Shown here one piece after another: positions 17,972-26,862 of a stretch of 64,000 nucleotides of DNA (position 1 is its first letter; each line of letters opens with the position of its first letter). A program made the translations under genes and the position numbers. Source of the DNA: Arcicella rosea (GTDB taxonomy: Bacteria > Bacteroidota > Bacteroidia > Cytophagales > Spirosomataceae); the NCBI RefSeq assembly GCF_014204325.1, contig NZ_JACHKT010000002.1:238765-302764 (forward strand), written 5' to 3'. The notes under the pieces are model-generated. The model did no database searches. It was not told the DNA's origin and saw only the letters and a program-made list of their open reading frames with translations.

Positions 17972-18483
17972 TTTTATTGAGTATTTATTACCAGCAATTA
18001 GTATTACTTTGCTTCTGACCTTTTTAGTTAATGATGAATTTGGTACTAACGTTTTGAAGGAATTACAGCAAAGTGCTATAATTGACGTTAAATCGGTCAA
18101 GAAGGTTGGATTTAAAACAATAAAAAGAATGAGGGAAATTCTGAAAAGAACAAGAAAAAACACTTTGGTTTAAACAAACCTTTTGTAAGAGAGGATAGAA
18201 AGTAAATTCTACAAGATATAACCCAAACCCGAGTAATGGGAGTGGTCTTAATGGTTTTAAAGACATTTTCATAAAAGCAATTAGTATATATTAAAGAGAT
18301 TTCAAAGCCATTAGTGAGAGCTTCTATACAAATTTAGTATTAATCTTTTACAATTTAGTGATTTTTAACTAATCCTTTAAGTACTATAATGTAGATATAA
18401 TGTTCTAGGAAAATAGTCAATACATTTTTACTAAATTTGTATTAGTTATTTTTAATTAACGTTCAAATCTGAAACAATTTTCA
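17972..18483. other. 512-bp AT-rich divergent intergenic region with mirrored promoter-like boxes
   Basis: It separates the minus-strand glycan genes from the plus-strand ABC exporter. A perfect 14-bp inverted repeat (18326-18339 and 18429-18442) places a TAAATTTG -7-like box on each strand, pointing outward (plus strand 18432-18439). Short overlapping frames on both strands look like chance frames. Confidence 0.4.
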
Positions 18484-20319
18484 TTGAAAACTTACTTGCG
18501 TATTCTTCAATATGCTGAGTCTTTAAAAGCCTTTGCATTTCCATACTTTATACTTTCATTGCTTGCAAGCTTATTCGGAATTCTAAATTTTACTTTATTA
18601 ATTCCTTTACTTGATGTACTTTTTGATAAAGTACAAGCAATTGATTTACAAAAATTTAGTGTAAAGCCAGTGTTCTCGCTTGAGTCAGATTACTTTAAAG
18701 AAATCTTCAATTATTATTTCTATCAAATCATTGCTTTGTATGGTAGAATGGGTGCATTGAAATTTGCCTGTATTGCCATTGTGGTATCGGTAGTTTGTTC
18801 TAATATTTTTCGTTATTTCTCTCAAAGAATACTCAAAACAGTAGAAGCACAAACCATTGCATCTTTACGCCAAGCAATTTTTGAAAAGACACTTAACTTA
18901 CACTTTGGTTTTTTCAATAATGAAAGAAAAGGGAATCTGATGGCGCATCTCACTACCGACGTTCAAGAAGTAGAAAACTCTGTAGGAAGAGCTTTCACGG
19001 CAAGTTTTAAAGAAGTATTTACTTTAGTGATGTACTTTGTCTTTTTGTTCAATATGTCGGTGAAACTGACGCTTTTCTCTTTATTGATTTTACCAATTTC
19101 AGGGGGAGTAATTGCCACGATTAGCCGTCGCTTACGTCGTGCTGCTCGTGAAGTACAGGAACGCCAAAGTGCAATGATTGGCACACTTGATGAAGTTTTC
19201 GGCGGAATGAGAATTGTTAAAGGTTTTAATGCGGAGAAAGTAGTTGCAGAAAAATTCAAGGAGCAAAATTATGGTTATAAATCTGCGGTATTGCGTATGG
19301 TATATCGCCAAGAAATGACGTCGCCAGTTTCAGAAGCTTTGGGAGTAACTGTTATTGCTGGAATTTTATTGTATGGTGGCTCGTTGGTGATTAACAACGA
19401 CGAAAGCCTAAGTGCTTCTACTTTTATTTCATTCATCATTCTGTTTTCACAAGTGATGCGACCAGCTAAAGTAATTGCGGATGCTTTCAGTGGTGTGCAA
19501 AGAGGTATTGCTTCGGCTGAAAGAATCTTGAAATTAATTGATACTGTTCCTGCCATTCAAGATGCTAAAGATGCTGTTGCCATTCCAGAATTTAAGGAAG
19601 AGATAGAATTCAAAAACGTAAGTTTTGAATACCAAGAAGGTAGAAAAGTATTAGATAATATTTCTTTTAAAATTCAAAAAGGAAAAACCGTTGCTTTGGT
19701 AGGTACTTCGGGCGGTGGAAAATCAACGCTTGCCGACCTTGTCCCAAGATTTTATGACCCTACAGAAGGACAAATTTTAATGGATGGTATCGACTTAAAG
19801 CAAATTACTCAAGCATCATTAAGTAAGCAAATCGGTATCGTTACGCAGGAATCTATTTTGTTTAATGACACCGTTGCGAACAATATTACTTTCGGTTCGG
19901 TGGCGACCAGTGAAAAAATTGAGGAAGCGGCAAAGATTGCGAACGCTCATCAATACATTTCACAATTGGCTGATGGCTATCAAACTTTTATTGGCGACCG
20001 AGGAGGACGATTATCGGGTGGTCAACGTCAGCGTTTGAGTATCGCCAGAGCGGTATTGAAAAACCCACCTATTTTAATTTTGGATGAAGCCACTTCAGCC
20101 TTAGATACTGAATCAGAAAAATTGGTGCAAGAAGCCTTAACGCATTTGATGAAAAACCGAACCACTTTGGTGATTGCTCATAGACTCAGTACGATTCAGC
20201 ACGCAGATGAAATTTTGGTCATTAATCATGGAAAGATTGTTGAAAGAGGAACGCATAACGAGCTTTTGGCAAATGAAAATGGTTTTTATAAAAAACTAAA
20301 CTCAATGCAAGAATTATAG
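18484..20319 (+). CDS. ABC exporter, ATP-binding/permease fusion (MsbA-like)
   Basis: The protein has 611 residues. Residues ~15-330 form a six-helix exporter membrane domain. The C-terminal ATPase has Walker A GTSGGGKST (407-415), signature LSGGQ (510-514), Walker B ILILDEATSALD and the H-loop VIAHRLSTIQ. The closest characterised type is MsbA, the lipid A-core flippase, which fits the surrounding glycan genes, but half-exporters are hard to tell apart. The start codon is TTG; the next in-frame ATG is about 90 residues in and would remove two transmembrane helices. It is followed by a small Cys-rich protein gene after 34 bp. Confidence 0.85.
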   Translation: MKTYLRILQYAESLKAFAFPYFILSLLASLFGILNFTLLIPLLDVLFDKVQAIDLQKFSVKPVFSLESDYFKEIFNYYFYQIIALYGRMGALKFACIAIVVSVVCSNIFRYFSQRILKTVEAQTIASLRQAIFEKTLNLHFGFFNNERKGNLMAHLTTDVQEVENSVGRAFTASFKEVFTLVMYFVFLFNMSVKLTLFSLLILPISGGVIATISRRLRRAAREVQERQSAMIGTLDEVFGGMRIVKGFNAEKVVAEKFKEQNYGYKSAVLRMVYRQEMTSPVSEALGVTVIAGILLYGGSLVINNDESLSASTFISFIILFSQVMRPAKVIADAFSGVQRGIASAERILKLIDTVPAIQDAKDAVAIPEFKEEIEFKNVSFEYQEGRKVLDNISFKIQKGKTVALVGTSGGGKSTLADLVPRFYDPTEGQILMDGIDLKQITQASLSKQIGIVTQESILFNDTVANNITFGSVATSEKIEEAAKIANAHQYISQLADGYQTFIGDRGGRLSGGQRQRLSIARAVLKNPPILILDEATSALDTESEKLVQEALTHLMKNRTTLVIAHRLSTIQHADEILVINHGKIVERGTHNELLANENGFYKKLNSMQEL

Positions 20320-20353
20320 ACAGTAAAACGAGTTTCCAACTCGTAAAAAATTA

Positions 20354-20581
20354 ATGGAAAAACACGCACAAGAAAGTTGTCCAAGATGCCAAAAAGTGTT
20401 TATCTGCAAAGTAAACAACATTTTGGAATGCGATTGCATGAAGATAAACCTCACAAAAAAGCAAATAGAATATATCGCTGACATCAGTCAATGGGAATTT
20501 GACGGAGCTTGTTTGTGTAATACTTGTCTGGAAGAACTGAAAGCGATTTCGGATGTCGGAATTCAGCAATCGGATTCCTAA
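20354..20581 (+). CDS. small cysteine-rich CWC-family protein
   Basis: The protein has 75 residues and eight cysteines: C9-x2-C12, C18, C26-x-C28, and C53-x-C55-x2-C58. The spacing matches the small cysteine-rich CWC family, presumably metal-binding, though the central CWC reads CDC. Its function is unknown. It lies 34 bp downstream of the ABC exporter and may be co-transcribed. Confidence 0.65.
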   Translation: MEKHAQESCPRCQKVFICKVNNILECDCMKINLTKKQIEYIADISQWEFDGACLCNTCLEELKAISDVGIQQSDS

Positions 20582-20604
20582 ACAGATTCGCCAACCATCC
20601 GTCT

Positions 20605-20690
20605 AAAATCCAGCATCTTTCTTCTTGTATCTTTCGTCTTTAATCTTCCATCTAAAAATCTTGATACTTGTCTCTTGCCTCTAAACATTC
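20605..20690. repeat. low-complexity word repeat (CTT/TC-rich), single arm
   Basis: The stretch is built of loosely repeated words such as CTTGTATCTTTCGTC, AATCTTCCATC and CTTGTCTCTTG. Complementary words (GATGCAAGACGAAAG) occur in another gap at 29160-29197. It looks like one arm of the same repeat type that fills other gaps in this window. Confidence 0.4.
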
Positions 20691-20772
20691 TTTACACAAA
20701 TTTTATCCACATCAGGGCAAGCCTGTGACTGAAAATGAATAGTTTTGCTGAAAATCTCCAAACAATCAGCAA

Positions 20773-21615
20773 ATGAAAAAAACTTTCTATTCTCTGCTAT
20801 TTATACTTTTGATAAGTACTTCTATGAGCAGTTTCTCCCAACAAAAACTTAACGTAATGACCTTTAACATCCGAATGGAAACTGTTCAGGATGGTGAAAA
20901 CCAATGGTCAAAACGCAAAGAAAATCTCAGCAGTATGCTTGAATTTTATGAAGCTGATATTTGTGGAATGCAAGAAGTATTAGTCGGACAACTCAGAAAC
21001 CTAAGTACTTTATTACCAAGCTATGCTTATGTAGGCGTTGGGCGTGACGACGGTAAAGAAGCAGGTGAATTTTCTCCTATTTTTTACAGAAAAGATAAAT
21101 TTACGGTATTAGAAAGTAATACTTTTTGGTTGAGCCAAACGCCAGAAACACCTAGTAAAAGTTGGGATGCTGCCTTGAATCGTGTGGTGACTTATGCCAA
21201 ATTCAAAGACAATAAAACTAAAAAAGTATTTTATGTTTTCAATACGCATTTCGACCATATCGGTCAAGTGGCTCGTCGTGAAAGTGCGAAAATGATTGTG
21301 GAAAGAATTAAGGCAATTAATGCTAAAACGCCTGTGATTTTGACAGGAGATTTCAACAGTACTCCTTCCGAAGAGCCTATCGTGATTGTAAATGCAAGCT
21401 TGCTAGACACGCAAATCTTGAGCAATTTGCCACATTTTGGGCCGCAAAGTACGTTTAACGGCTTTCAATCTAAAGAAATTGATAACAAATTGATTGACTA
21501 TATTTTTGTAAACTCTGATAAAGTAGAAGTATTAAAACACGGAACGTTAAGCAATACTTGGGGCGGACGCTTCGCTTCTGACCACCACGCTGTGATTACG
21601 CAATTGATGTTTTAG
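20773..21615 (+). CDS. secreted endonuclease/exonuclease/phosphatase-family hydrolase
   Basis: The protein has 280 residues. Residues 1-23 are a signal peptide ending SFSQ. The EEP fold motifs are complete: VMTFNIRM, the metal Glu in GMQEVL, NTHFDHIG, the GDFNSTP motif and the final SDHHAV His pair. Such enzymes cleave phosphodiester or phosphate ester bonds with a divalent metal; secreted Bacteroidota members may act on phospholipid-like or sugar-phosphate substrates. The gene stands alone and is followed by a hairpin repeat. Confidence 0.88.
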   Translation: MKKTFYSLLFILLISTSMSSFSQQKLNVMTFNIRMETVQDGENQWSKRKENLSSMLEFYEADICGMQEVLVGQLRNLSTLLPSYAYVGVGRDDGKEAGEFSPIFYRKDKFTVLESNTFWLSQTPETPSKSWDAALNRVVTYAKFKDNKTKKVFYVFNTHFDHIGQVARRESAKMIVERIKAINAKTPVILTGDFNSTPSEEPIVIVNASLLDTQILSNLPHFGPQSTFNGFQSKEIDNKLIDYIFVNSDKVEVLKHGTLSNTWGGRFASDHHAVITQLMF

Positions 21616-21622
21616 TTTTGTT

Positions 21623-21746
21623 GGTTATCGGTCTTCGGATGTCGGATTTGGGCTTTCGGTCTTCAGCTTTCGGATTTTTTATTTATCTAAAAATTAATCA
21701 TTCCAAAATCTGAAATCCGACAGCCGAAGACCGAAAGCCGATAGCT
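21623..21746. repeat. long imperfect hairpin of TTCGG-word repeats between an EEP hydrolase gene and prmC
   Basis: The left arm (21623-21680) is made of 7-8-nt words ending in TCGG (TATCGG, TCTTCGG, TGTCGG, CTTTCGG). The right arm (21703-21746) carries the complementary words (CCGACAG, CCGAAGA, CCGAAAG, CCGATAG) in mirrored order with a slip of one 7-nt word. The right arm touches the stop codon of the minus-strand prmC gene. Confidence 0.7.
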
Positions 21747-22605
21747 ACAACAAAGCTTTCACCATTCTATCTTTCCCAAAAAAATCTTTAATCACTTCTA
21801 CACTTTTAAAACCTTCTTTCCAGAACAAATCAGCCGTTTCTGTCCCGAAAGCTTGGTTGATTTCTACGATACAAAAACCATTTTCAGTCAAGTGTTTTTT
21901 AGCAAATTTGGCAATGGCTTTATAAAAAATTAGGGGATTTTCGTCTTCTACAAAAAGAGCTAAATGTGGTTCAAAATCCAAAACATGATGCTCCATTTCT
22001 TGCTTCTCCAGATTCATCACATAAGGCGGATTTGAAAGAATAATATCAAAAACAGGCAAAGTATCATGGACTGATTCATCCAAAAAATCTACTTTTTCAA
22101 AGTTTACGTTTACTTCATTCAATAAAGCGTTTTGCTTTGCCATTTTCAAAGCTTCCTCCGAAATATCAAAAGCCGTAACGACTGAATCTTGAATATTAGC
22201 CGCCGTCGAAATCGCAATACAGCCCGTACCAGTACCAATATCTAATATTTTAGGAGACGAAGGAATGAGTTGTTTTTTAGCTAAATCTTGAAAAGTATGA
22301 ATCGTTAATTCAACCAATTCTTCCGTTTCTGGTCGTGGAATTAAAGTGGCGGGACTTACTTTAAAAATTCTTCCATAAAATTCTGTTTCACCAATAATGT
22401 ACTGAACAGGTTCATGTTGTTTGATTCTGTGAATAATTTCTTGATAATCGAAAGCTTTTTTGAGCGGATTGTCCAATAAAATATCCGTTTTAGAAATACC
22501 TTGGAAGTGTTCTAAGAGTAAATAAACGATGCTCTTCGCTTCGTTTTCATCGTAAACAGCGTTAATTTCGGAGAAAAGTTCTTGGAATATTTTTTTTGTG
22601 GACAT
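21745..22605 (-). CDS. prmC: peptide chain release factor N5-glutamine methyltransferase PrmC (HemK)
   Basis: From the ATG at 22605 the protein has 286 residues. The SAM-binding motif ILDIGTGTGCIA and the catalytic NPPYV motif (LSNPPYVMN) are present after an N-terminal helical domain. PrmC methylates the GGQ glutamine of release factors in the cytoplasm. An upstream TTG would add four residues, but ATG is preferred. It is divergent from ribD with a 20-bp gap. Confidence 0.95.
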   Translation of the reverse strand: MSTKKIFQELFSEINAVYDENEAKSIVYLLLEHFQGISKTDILLDNPLKKAFDYQEIIHRIKQHEPVQYIIGETEFYGRIFKVSPATLIPRPETEELVELTIHTFQDLAKKQLIPSSPKILDIGTGTGCIAISTAANIQDSVVTAFDISEEALKMAKQNALLNEVNVNFEKVDFLDESVHDTLPVFDIILSNPPYVMNLEKQEMEHHVLDFEPHLALFVEDENPLIFYKAIAKFAKKHLTENGFCIVEINQAFGTETADLFWKEGFKSVEVIKDFFGKDRMVKALL

Positions 22606-22625
22606 ACAGGTTATCAATAAAATTT

Positions 22626-23690
22626 ATGCAAAGTTACGAAGAATATCACGCCAAGCCTGCTGAAATGTGGATGGCTCGTGCATTACAATTGGCTCGTCTG
22701 GGAGCAGGAACGGTTTCGCCGAATCCAATGGTGGGCTGTGTGATTGTGCATGAAGGCAAAATTATTGGCGAAGGTTGGCATAAAAAATATGGCGAAGCTC
22801 ATGCGGAAGTAAATGCCGTAAATTCGGTTGAAGACAAATCTTTATTGCCCGAATCGGAAGTATATGTGACGCTTGAACCCTGTTCGCACTTCGGAAAAAC
22901 GCCACCATGTGCAGATTTGTTAGTAAAACATCAGGTAAAAAAAGTAATTATTTGTAATGTAGATTCCAATCCATTGGTCGGTGGAAAAGGAATTGTCAAA
23001 CTAAAAGCCGCTGGCATAGAAGTAGAAACGGGAATTTTGGAAGCAGAAGGAAGGGCTTTGAACAAACGTTTTTTTAATGCTATCGAAAAAAATCGACCAT
23101 ACATTATTTTAAAATGGGCAGAAACGGCTGATGGTTTTATTGCCAAAGAAAATTTTGAAGCTGTACAGATTTCTAATCCACTTTCCAGAAGATTTGTCCA
23201 TAAAATGCGAAGCGAAGAAGATGCGATTATGGTTGGCACAAATACCGCTCGCTACGATAATCCAGCCTTGAATACTCGTTTCTGGACAGGCAAAAATCCT
23301 TTAAGAATTGTGTTAGATAAAAACCTCAGTTTGCCCAAAACCTTAAAGATTTTCGATAATTCTCAGCCAACGATTTGCTATAATTTGCTTGAAAATAAAG
23401 TAACTGAAAATACTTCTTGGGTGAAAATCGAAGCAGAAAATTTACTCAAGAACATCATTCAAGATTTAGCAGCAAGAAAAGTCCAATCGCTGATTGTAGA
23501 AGGCGGAAGTACTTTAATTCAAGGTTTTATTGATGCCAAACTTTGGGACGAAGCCATCGTTTTGAAAAGTAAAAAAGTATTACAATCAGGTATTTCTGCT
23601 CCAAAAATTAATGGTATTACTGTTAAAAAAGAAGGCTTAGATACTGATAAAATTGTTAGGATTTACCGCCAACTACCTTTAAGCCAATAA
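22626..23690 (+). CDS. ribD: bifunctional riboflavin deaminase/reductase RibD
   Basis: From the ATG at 22626 the protein has 354 residues. The N-terminal deaminase has the zinc ligands HAEVNAV and PCSHFGKTPPCADLL. The C-terminal reductase (~160-354) has KWAETADGFI and VEGGSTLIQGF. It catalyses two consecutive steps of riboflavin synthesis. No other rib genes are nearby. The 3' end overlaps the convergent SMR gene by 35 bp. Confidence 0.95.
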   Translation: MQSYEEYHAKPAEMWMARALQLARLGAGTVSPNPMVGCVIVHEGKIIGEGWHKKYGEAHAEVNAVNSVEDKSLLPESEVYVTLEPCSHFGKTPPCADLLVKHQVKKVIICNVDSNPLVGGKGIVKLKAAGIEVETGILEAEGRALNKRFFNAIEKNRPYIILKWAETADGFIAKENFEAVQISNPLSRRFVHKMRSEEDAIMVGTNTARYDNPALNTRFWTGKNPLRIVLDKNLSLPKTLKIFDNSQPTICYNLLENKVTENTSWVKIEAENLLKNIIQDLAARKVQSLIVEGGSTLIQGFIDAKLWDEAIVLKSKKVLQSGISAPKINGITVKKEGLDTDKIVRIYRQLPLSQ

Positions 23691-24027
23691 TTCCAACAGT
23701 AATCAGCATGATAAAGAAAATCTCTAACCAGTTTAGTTTTTCATGAAAGAAAAATATTTCTGCTATTTTGATAAAAATTAAAGTAGCCGCCGTCCAAACT
23801 GCCATGGCTGTAGCGGTAGGAACAGTTTTAAGAGACACCGAGAAAAAGTAAACATTGGCTAACCCAAAAACGATATAACCCAATAGTGGCATTAAGACTA
23901 AAATCCCTTCCATCTGCCAATACTTGTTTAATGGAAGAGCTTTGATGTCTTTAAAACTAAGTACTTTCAGTGAAAAAGTCCATGCTGCTTCAAATAAAGC
24001 AGCAATGATAATGTATATCCAAGCCAT
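23656..24027 (-). CDS. small multidrug resistance (SMR/EmrE)-like transporter
   Basis: The 123-residue protein has four predicted transmembrane helices. Glu13 in the first helix (AALFEAAW) matches the essential membrane-embedded Glu14 of EmrE. It probably works as a dimeric proton-coupled exporter of small cationic or polyol-type compounds. It lies 3 bp after the fatty-acid-hydroxylase-family gene, so the two are likely co-transcribed. Confidence 0.8.
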   Translation of the reverse strand: MAWIYIIIAALFEAAWTFSLKVLSFKDIKALPLNKYWQMEGILVLMPLLGYIVFGLANVYFFSVSLKTVPTATAMAVWTAATLIFIKIAEIFFFHEKLNWLEIFFIMLITVGIIGLKVVGGKS

Positions 24028-24030
24028 TTA

Positions 24031-24999
24031 TTATAGGTCTGAGTGGTGATTATTCGATTCTTTATTTTCTTCCGTTTCGTGTTGCTCTATTCTACGATAA
24101 TTCATCGTAGAGTTTTCAACCATGAAATAATGTTCAATGTCTTCTATCCAATGATTAATTTTCTTTAAAATATTCGGACGTAAATTATAATACCAAGCAA
24201 ACCATTTGTAGCGAAGTAGTTTTTTCTCGTCAAAACGCTTTACAGAAAAGGCATGTTGGAGGAAATAATCTTTCGGATAATCGTAGTATAACCCCCAGTT
24301 TTCACGCTCATTGCCAGGTTTATGTCCCGGGAAATATGCTGTAGCAAAAAGATAATCCCAGAATGCAAATTTGGTAGAAAAGTTGGCATGAAATACTTCT
24401 TGATAATTGGAGTGATGCCATAAATGCAATTCTGGCGAATTGAAAATATACTTCCATTTACCCATTTTTACATTAATATTGGCATGAATAAACATGCCAA
24501 AAACAGCGTCCAATAATGCTTTTATCGGTAAAACAGCAGGGTCGGCACCGAGTACGATAATCGGTAAAAACTCTATGGTTTGATTGATGATAATCTCCAC
24601 AACATGCGAACGTGAACCTTCCAGAAAATCTACTTCTTTTCCAGAATGATGTGCTTCATGAGTTCTCCAGAAAAACTTATTGCCGTGTTGTAAGCGATGA
24701 AACCAGTAAATATAAAAATCGTGGGTAATCAAAAAGAAAAGTACTTGTGCAGGCACAGACCAGTTTTTTACAAACTGATAATCCGACCAGTCATTACTTA
24801 GGTTGATTGGCTGAATGATATAATCAAAAATGAGAATTTTAAGAAAGTAACTTTGAATGATTGTGTACCAAACTAAATCAACCCAAAAGCCTTCTCTGAA
24901 GAATTTAAGTCCTTTTCGATAAGGATAAAGCCGTTCCATGATGATGATAAAAATTATCCAGCAGACGAGTATCGAAGTGGTTATTGTTAAGAGATTCAT
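24031..24999 (-). CDS. sterol desaturase/fatty acid hydroxylase-family membrane enzyme
   Basis: The protein has 322 residues with several membrane segments and the three His clusters that bind the di-iron centre: HDFYIYWFHRLQH, HEAHHSG and HLWHHSN. Members hydroxylate or desaturate lipids in the inner membrane. It lies 131 bp downstream of the NeuB-like gene on the same strand and may be the tail of that operon; its lipid substrate is unknown. Confidence 0.87.
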   Translation of the reverse strand: MNLLTITTSILVCWIIFIIIMERLYPYRKGLKFFREGFWVDLVWYTIIQSYFLKILIFDYIIQPINLSNDWSDYQFVKNWSVPAQVLFFLITHDFYIYWFHRLQHGNKFFWRTHEAHHSGKEVDFLEGSRSHVVEIIINQTIEFLPIIVLGADPAVLPIKALLDAVFGMFIHANINVKMGKWKYIFNSPELHLWHHSNYQEVFHANFSTKFAFWDYLFATAYFPGHKPGNERENWGLYYDYPKDYFLQHAFSVKRFDEKKLLRYKWFAWYYNLRPNILKKINHWIEDIEHYFMVENSTMNYRRIEQHETEENKESNNHHSDL

Positions 25000-25130
25000 A
25001 TTGGTTTGTGATAATCTTTTGGAAAAGGATTTCCAATAATACTACGCTAAATTTTATAATAAACGAAGTAACAACAAGTTACAAGTTTAAATTGTCATTA
25101 CTTCGTTTATTTTGTTTAGAAAACTCAAAT

Positions 25131-26036
25131 CTAAACAGAGTACTCTGCTGAAATATGTTTTCTTAATTTTTTCATTTGAGAAATTTCGGCTTCATATACT
25201 TTTTTAATACCATCTCCACAAGCGATTTCTACGTCACGAATGTCTTTTACTAAACGTGCCAAACCTTGAGGTTCAACTGAAGCAGCGTGGTCTGAACCCC
25301 ACATCGCACGGTCTAAAGTAAAGTGGCGTTCTACAAAGGTAGCACCTAAAGCCACAGCAGCAACCGTTGTTGCCAAACCAGTTTCGTGACCAGAGTAACC
25401 AATTGGCGTATCTGGGAACATTTCCCCCAAAGTTCTAATCATACTCAAATTCAATTCTTCTGGTTTACAAGGATAAGCCGAAGTAGAATGAGCAATCATC
25501 AATGGGTAATTTTCATCGAAATTCTTGATGAAAGCAACCGTATCAGTAATTTCTTTCACGGTTGACATTCCCGTTGAAATCATCAATGGACGACCCGTGT
25601 GAAGTATTTTTTCAATTAATTCTAAATCCGTCAAAGAAGCTGAAGCCAATTTGTATAAAACTGGACTGAAATGTTCTAAGAAAGTAACCGACTCAACATC
25701 CCAAGGCGAAGCGAACCAGTCGATACCTCTTTGTTTGGCGTGTTGGTCGATGGCAGAGTATTCTAAATTGCCAAATTCTGTTTTACGTTTGTAGTCGATG
25801 TACGACATTCTTCCCCACGGAGTATCACGTTGGATTTCCCATTGGTCAAGCGGAACACATAATTCAGGTGTTCTTTTTTGGAATTTTACAGCATCTGCTT
25901 TTGCGTTTGCACCTTCGTCAACCAATTGCTTTGCGATGTCTAAAGAACCATTGTGATTGATTCCGATTTCGGCAATAATGTAGCATGGCTGACCTTTACC
26001 GATAACTTTTCCTGATGATAATGTAACGTTTTTCAT
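25131..26036 (-). CDS. NeuB/SpsE-like nonulosonic acid synthase, catalytic domain only
   Basis: From the ATG at 26036 the protein has 301 residues. The TIM-barrel catalytic domain is complete (YIIAEIGINHNGS, VKFQKRTPEL, LYKLASASLTDLELI, ISTGMSTVKEI, GYSGHETG, VERHFTLDRAMWGSDHAAS). This family condenses phosphoenolpyruvate with a hexose-type aldehyde to make a nine-carbon keto acid such as a sialic, legionaminic or KDN-type sugar. The usual C-terminal SAF (antifreeze-like) domain of ~60 residues, which closes over the neighbouring active site, is absent: the protein stops soon after the barrel. It lies downstream of a KdsC-like phosphatase gene in the surface-sugar cluster. The true acceptor sugar is unknown. 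Confidence 0.85.
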   Translation of the reverse strand: MKNVTLSSGKVIGKGQPCYIIAEIGINHNGSLDIAKQLVDEGANAKADAVKFQKRTPELCVPLDQWEIQRDTPWGRMSYIDYKRKTEFGNLEYSAIDQHAKQRGIDWFASPWDVESVTFLEHFSPVLYKLASASLTDLELIEKILHTGRPLMISTGMSTVKEITDTVAFIKNFDENYPLMIAHSTSAYPCKPEELNLSMIRTLGEMFPDTPIGYSGHETGLATTVAAVALGATFVERHFTLDRAMWGSDHAASVEPQGLARLVKDIRDVEIACGDGIKKVYEAEISQMKKLRKHISAEYSV

Positions 26037-26182
26037 TTGTAATGGACGTAAAAACCCCCTGACCCCCAAAGGAGGGTTTGTTTAGAAAAGTATTGATGTC
26101 TTGGGGATTAGGATTGCTCAGATGTGATAATTTGGACAATCCACTAAAGACATTCTGGATAAAATATTTTTATGAAATTCGA

Positions 26183-26674
26183 TTAAGATTGTGTAGCGAT
26201 GATTAATTCTGCAAATTCTCTGAAACAGCCTTCACCACCTTTATTTTCACAGATATAATCGGCTACTTCTTTTGTAAAACTGATGGCATTGCTTGGGCAA
26301 GCGGTTAATCCAACGTTTTGCATAATTTCAATATCATTCACATCGTCGCCGATGTAGGCAATGTTATTTTTGGTCAGATTTCTGTTTACCATAATTTGAA
26401 CTAACACTGCCAATTTATCTTTGATACCTAAATGCAATTCAGTAATCTTGAGTTTTTCAGCTCTTTTGGCAACCGAAGGCGATACTTCTCCTGTGATGAT
26501 AGCCGTTTCAACGTTTGCTAACTTGCGAAGTCTTTCAACACCCATTCCATCACGGATATTGAATTTTTTTAATACTTCACCATTTTCGCCATAATAAACG
26601 CCTGCATCCGTCAACACGCCATCACAGTCTGTAATGAGTAATTTGATATGCTTTGCTTTTTCGTGTACGCTCAT
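26183..26674 (-). CDS. KdsC-like HAD phosphatase
   Basis: The 163-residue, cap-less HAD phosphatase has nucleophile Asp16 and acid Asp18 (ITDCDGVLTD), Thr/Ser in IITGE and the metal motif IGDDVNDIEIM. KdsC-type enzymes dephosphorylate 3-deoxy-keto-acid phosphates: Kdo-8-phosphate in LPS synthesis or KDN-9-phosphate beside a NeuB-type synthase. With a NeuB-like gene next to it and no kdsA in the window, a role in the local nonulosonic-type sugar is more likely than housekeeping Kdo synthesis. Confidence 0.85.
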   Translation of the reverse strand: MSVHEKAKHIKLLITDCDGVLTDAGVYYGENGEVLKKFNIRDGMGVERLRKLANVETAIITGEVSPSVAKRAEKLKITELHLGIKDKLAVLVQIMVNRNLTKNNIAYIGDDVNDIEIMQNVGLTACPSNAISFTKEVADYICENKGGEGCFREFAELIIATQS

Positions 26675-26683
26675 ATTTATATC

Positions 26684-26862
26684 AATTGTGATTTAGTGAA
26701 TTGTGAATTAGTGATTGATTTTTAATTGTGATTGAGTAAATTGTGAATTAGTGAGTTATTTTTTTACTTATGATTAAATTTCAATCTTTCAATTTTTAAT
26801 CACTCAATCACAATTCACTAATTAACAACTCACTAAATCACTCATTCACAAAATCACAATTA
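26684..26862. repeat. long imperfect hairpin of GTGA-word repeats between the SDR and phosphatase genes
   Basis: The left arm (26684-26760) repeats words like AATTGTGATTTAGTG and TTGTGAATTAGTG. The right arm (26795-26862) carries the complementary CACTAAATCACTCATTCACA-type words. Each arm is about 70 nt and could fold into one long imperfect stem in the operon transcript. The right arm runs directly into the stop codon of the SDR gene. Confidence 0.7.

Noticed and set aside
16787..18163. Longer start for the GT87-like protein at 18163
   Set aside because: The extra 64 residues come from the AT-rich spacer and do not resemble the family; the ATG at 17971 gives a normal N-terminus.
17865..18272. 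Open frames on both strands near the start of the GT87-like gene
   Set aside because: They overlap the real membrane-protein gene or lie in AT-rich spacer, encode no recognisable motif and mirror each other; best seen as chance frames.
21623..21746. Transposon-derived MITE
   Set aside because: There is no target duplication and no defined terminal repeat; other gaps use different words with the same layout, so they are not copies of one element.
26684..26862. CRISPR array
   Set aside because: The words are too short and variable, there are no regular spacers, the two halves are inverted copies, and no cas gene is near.
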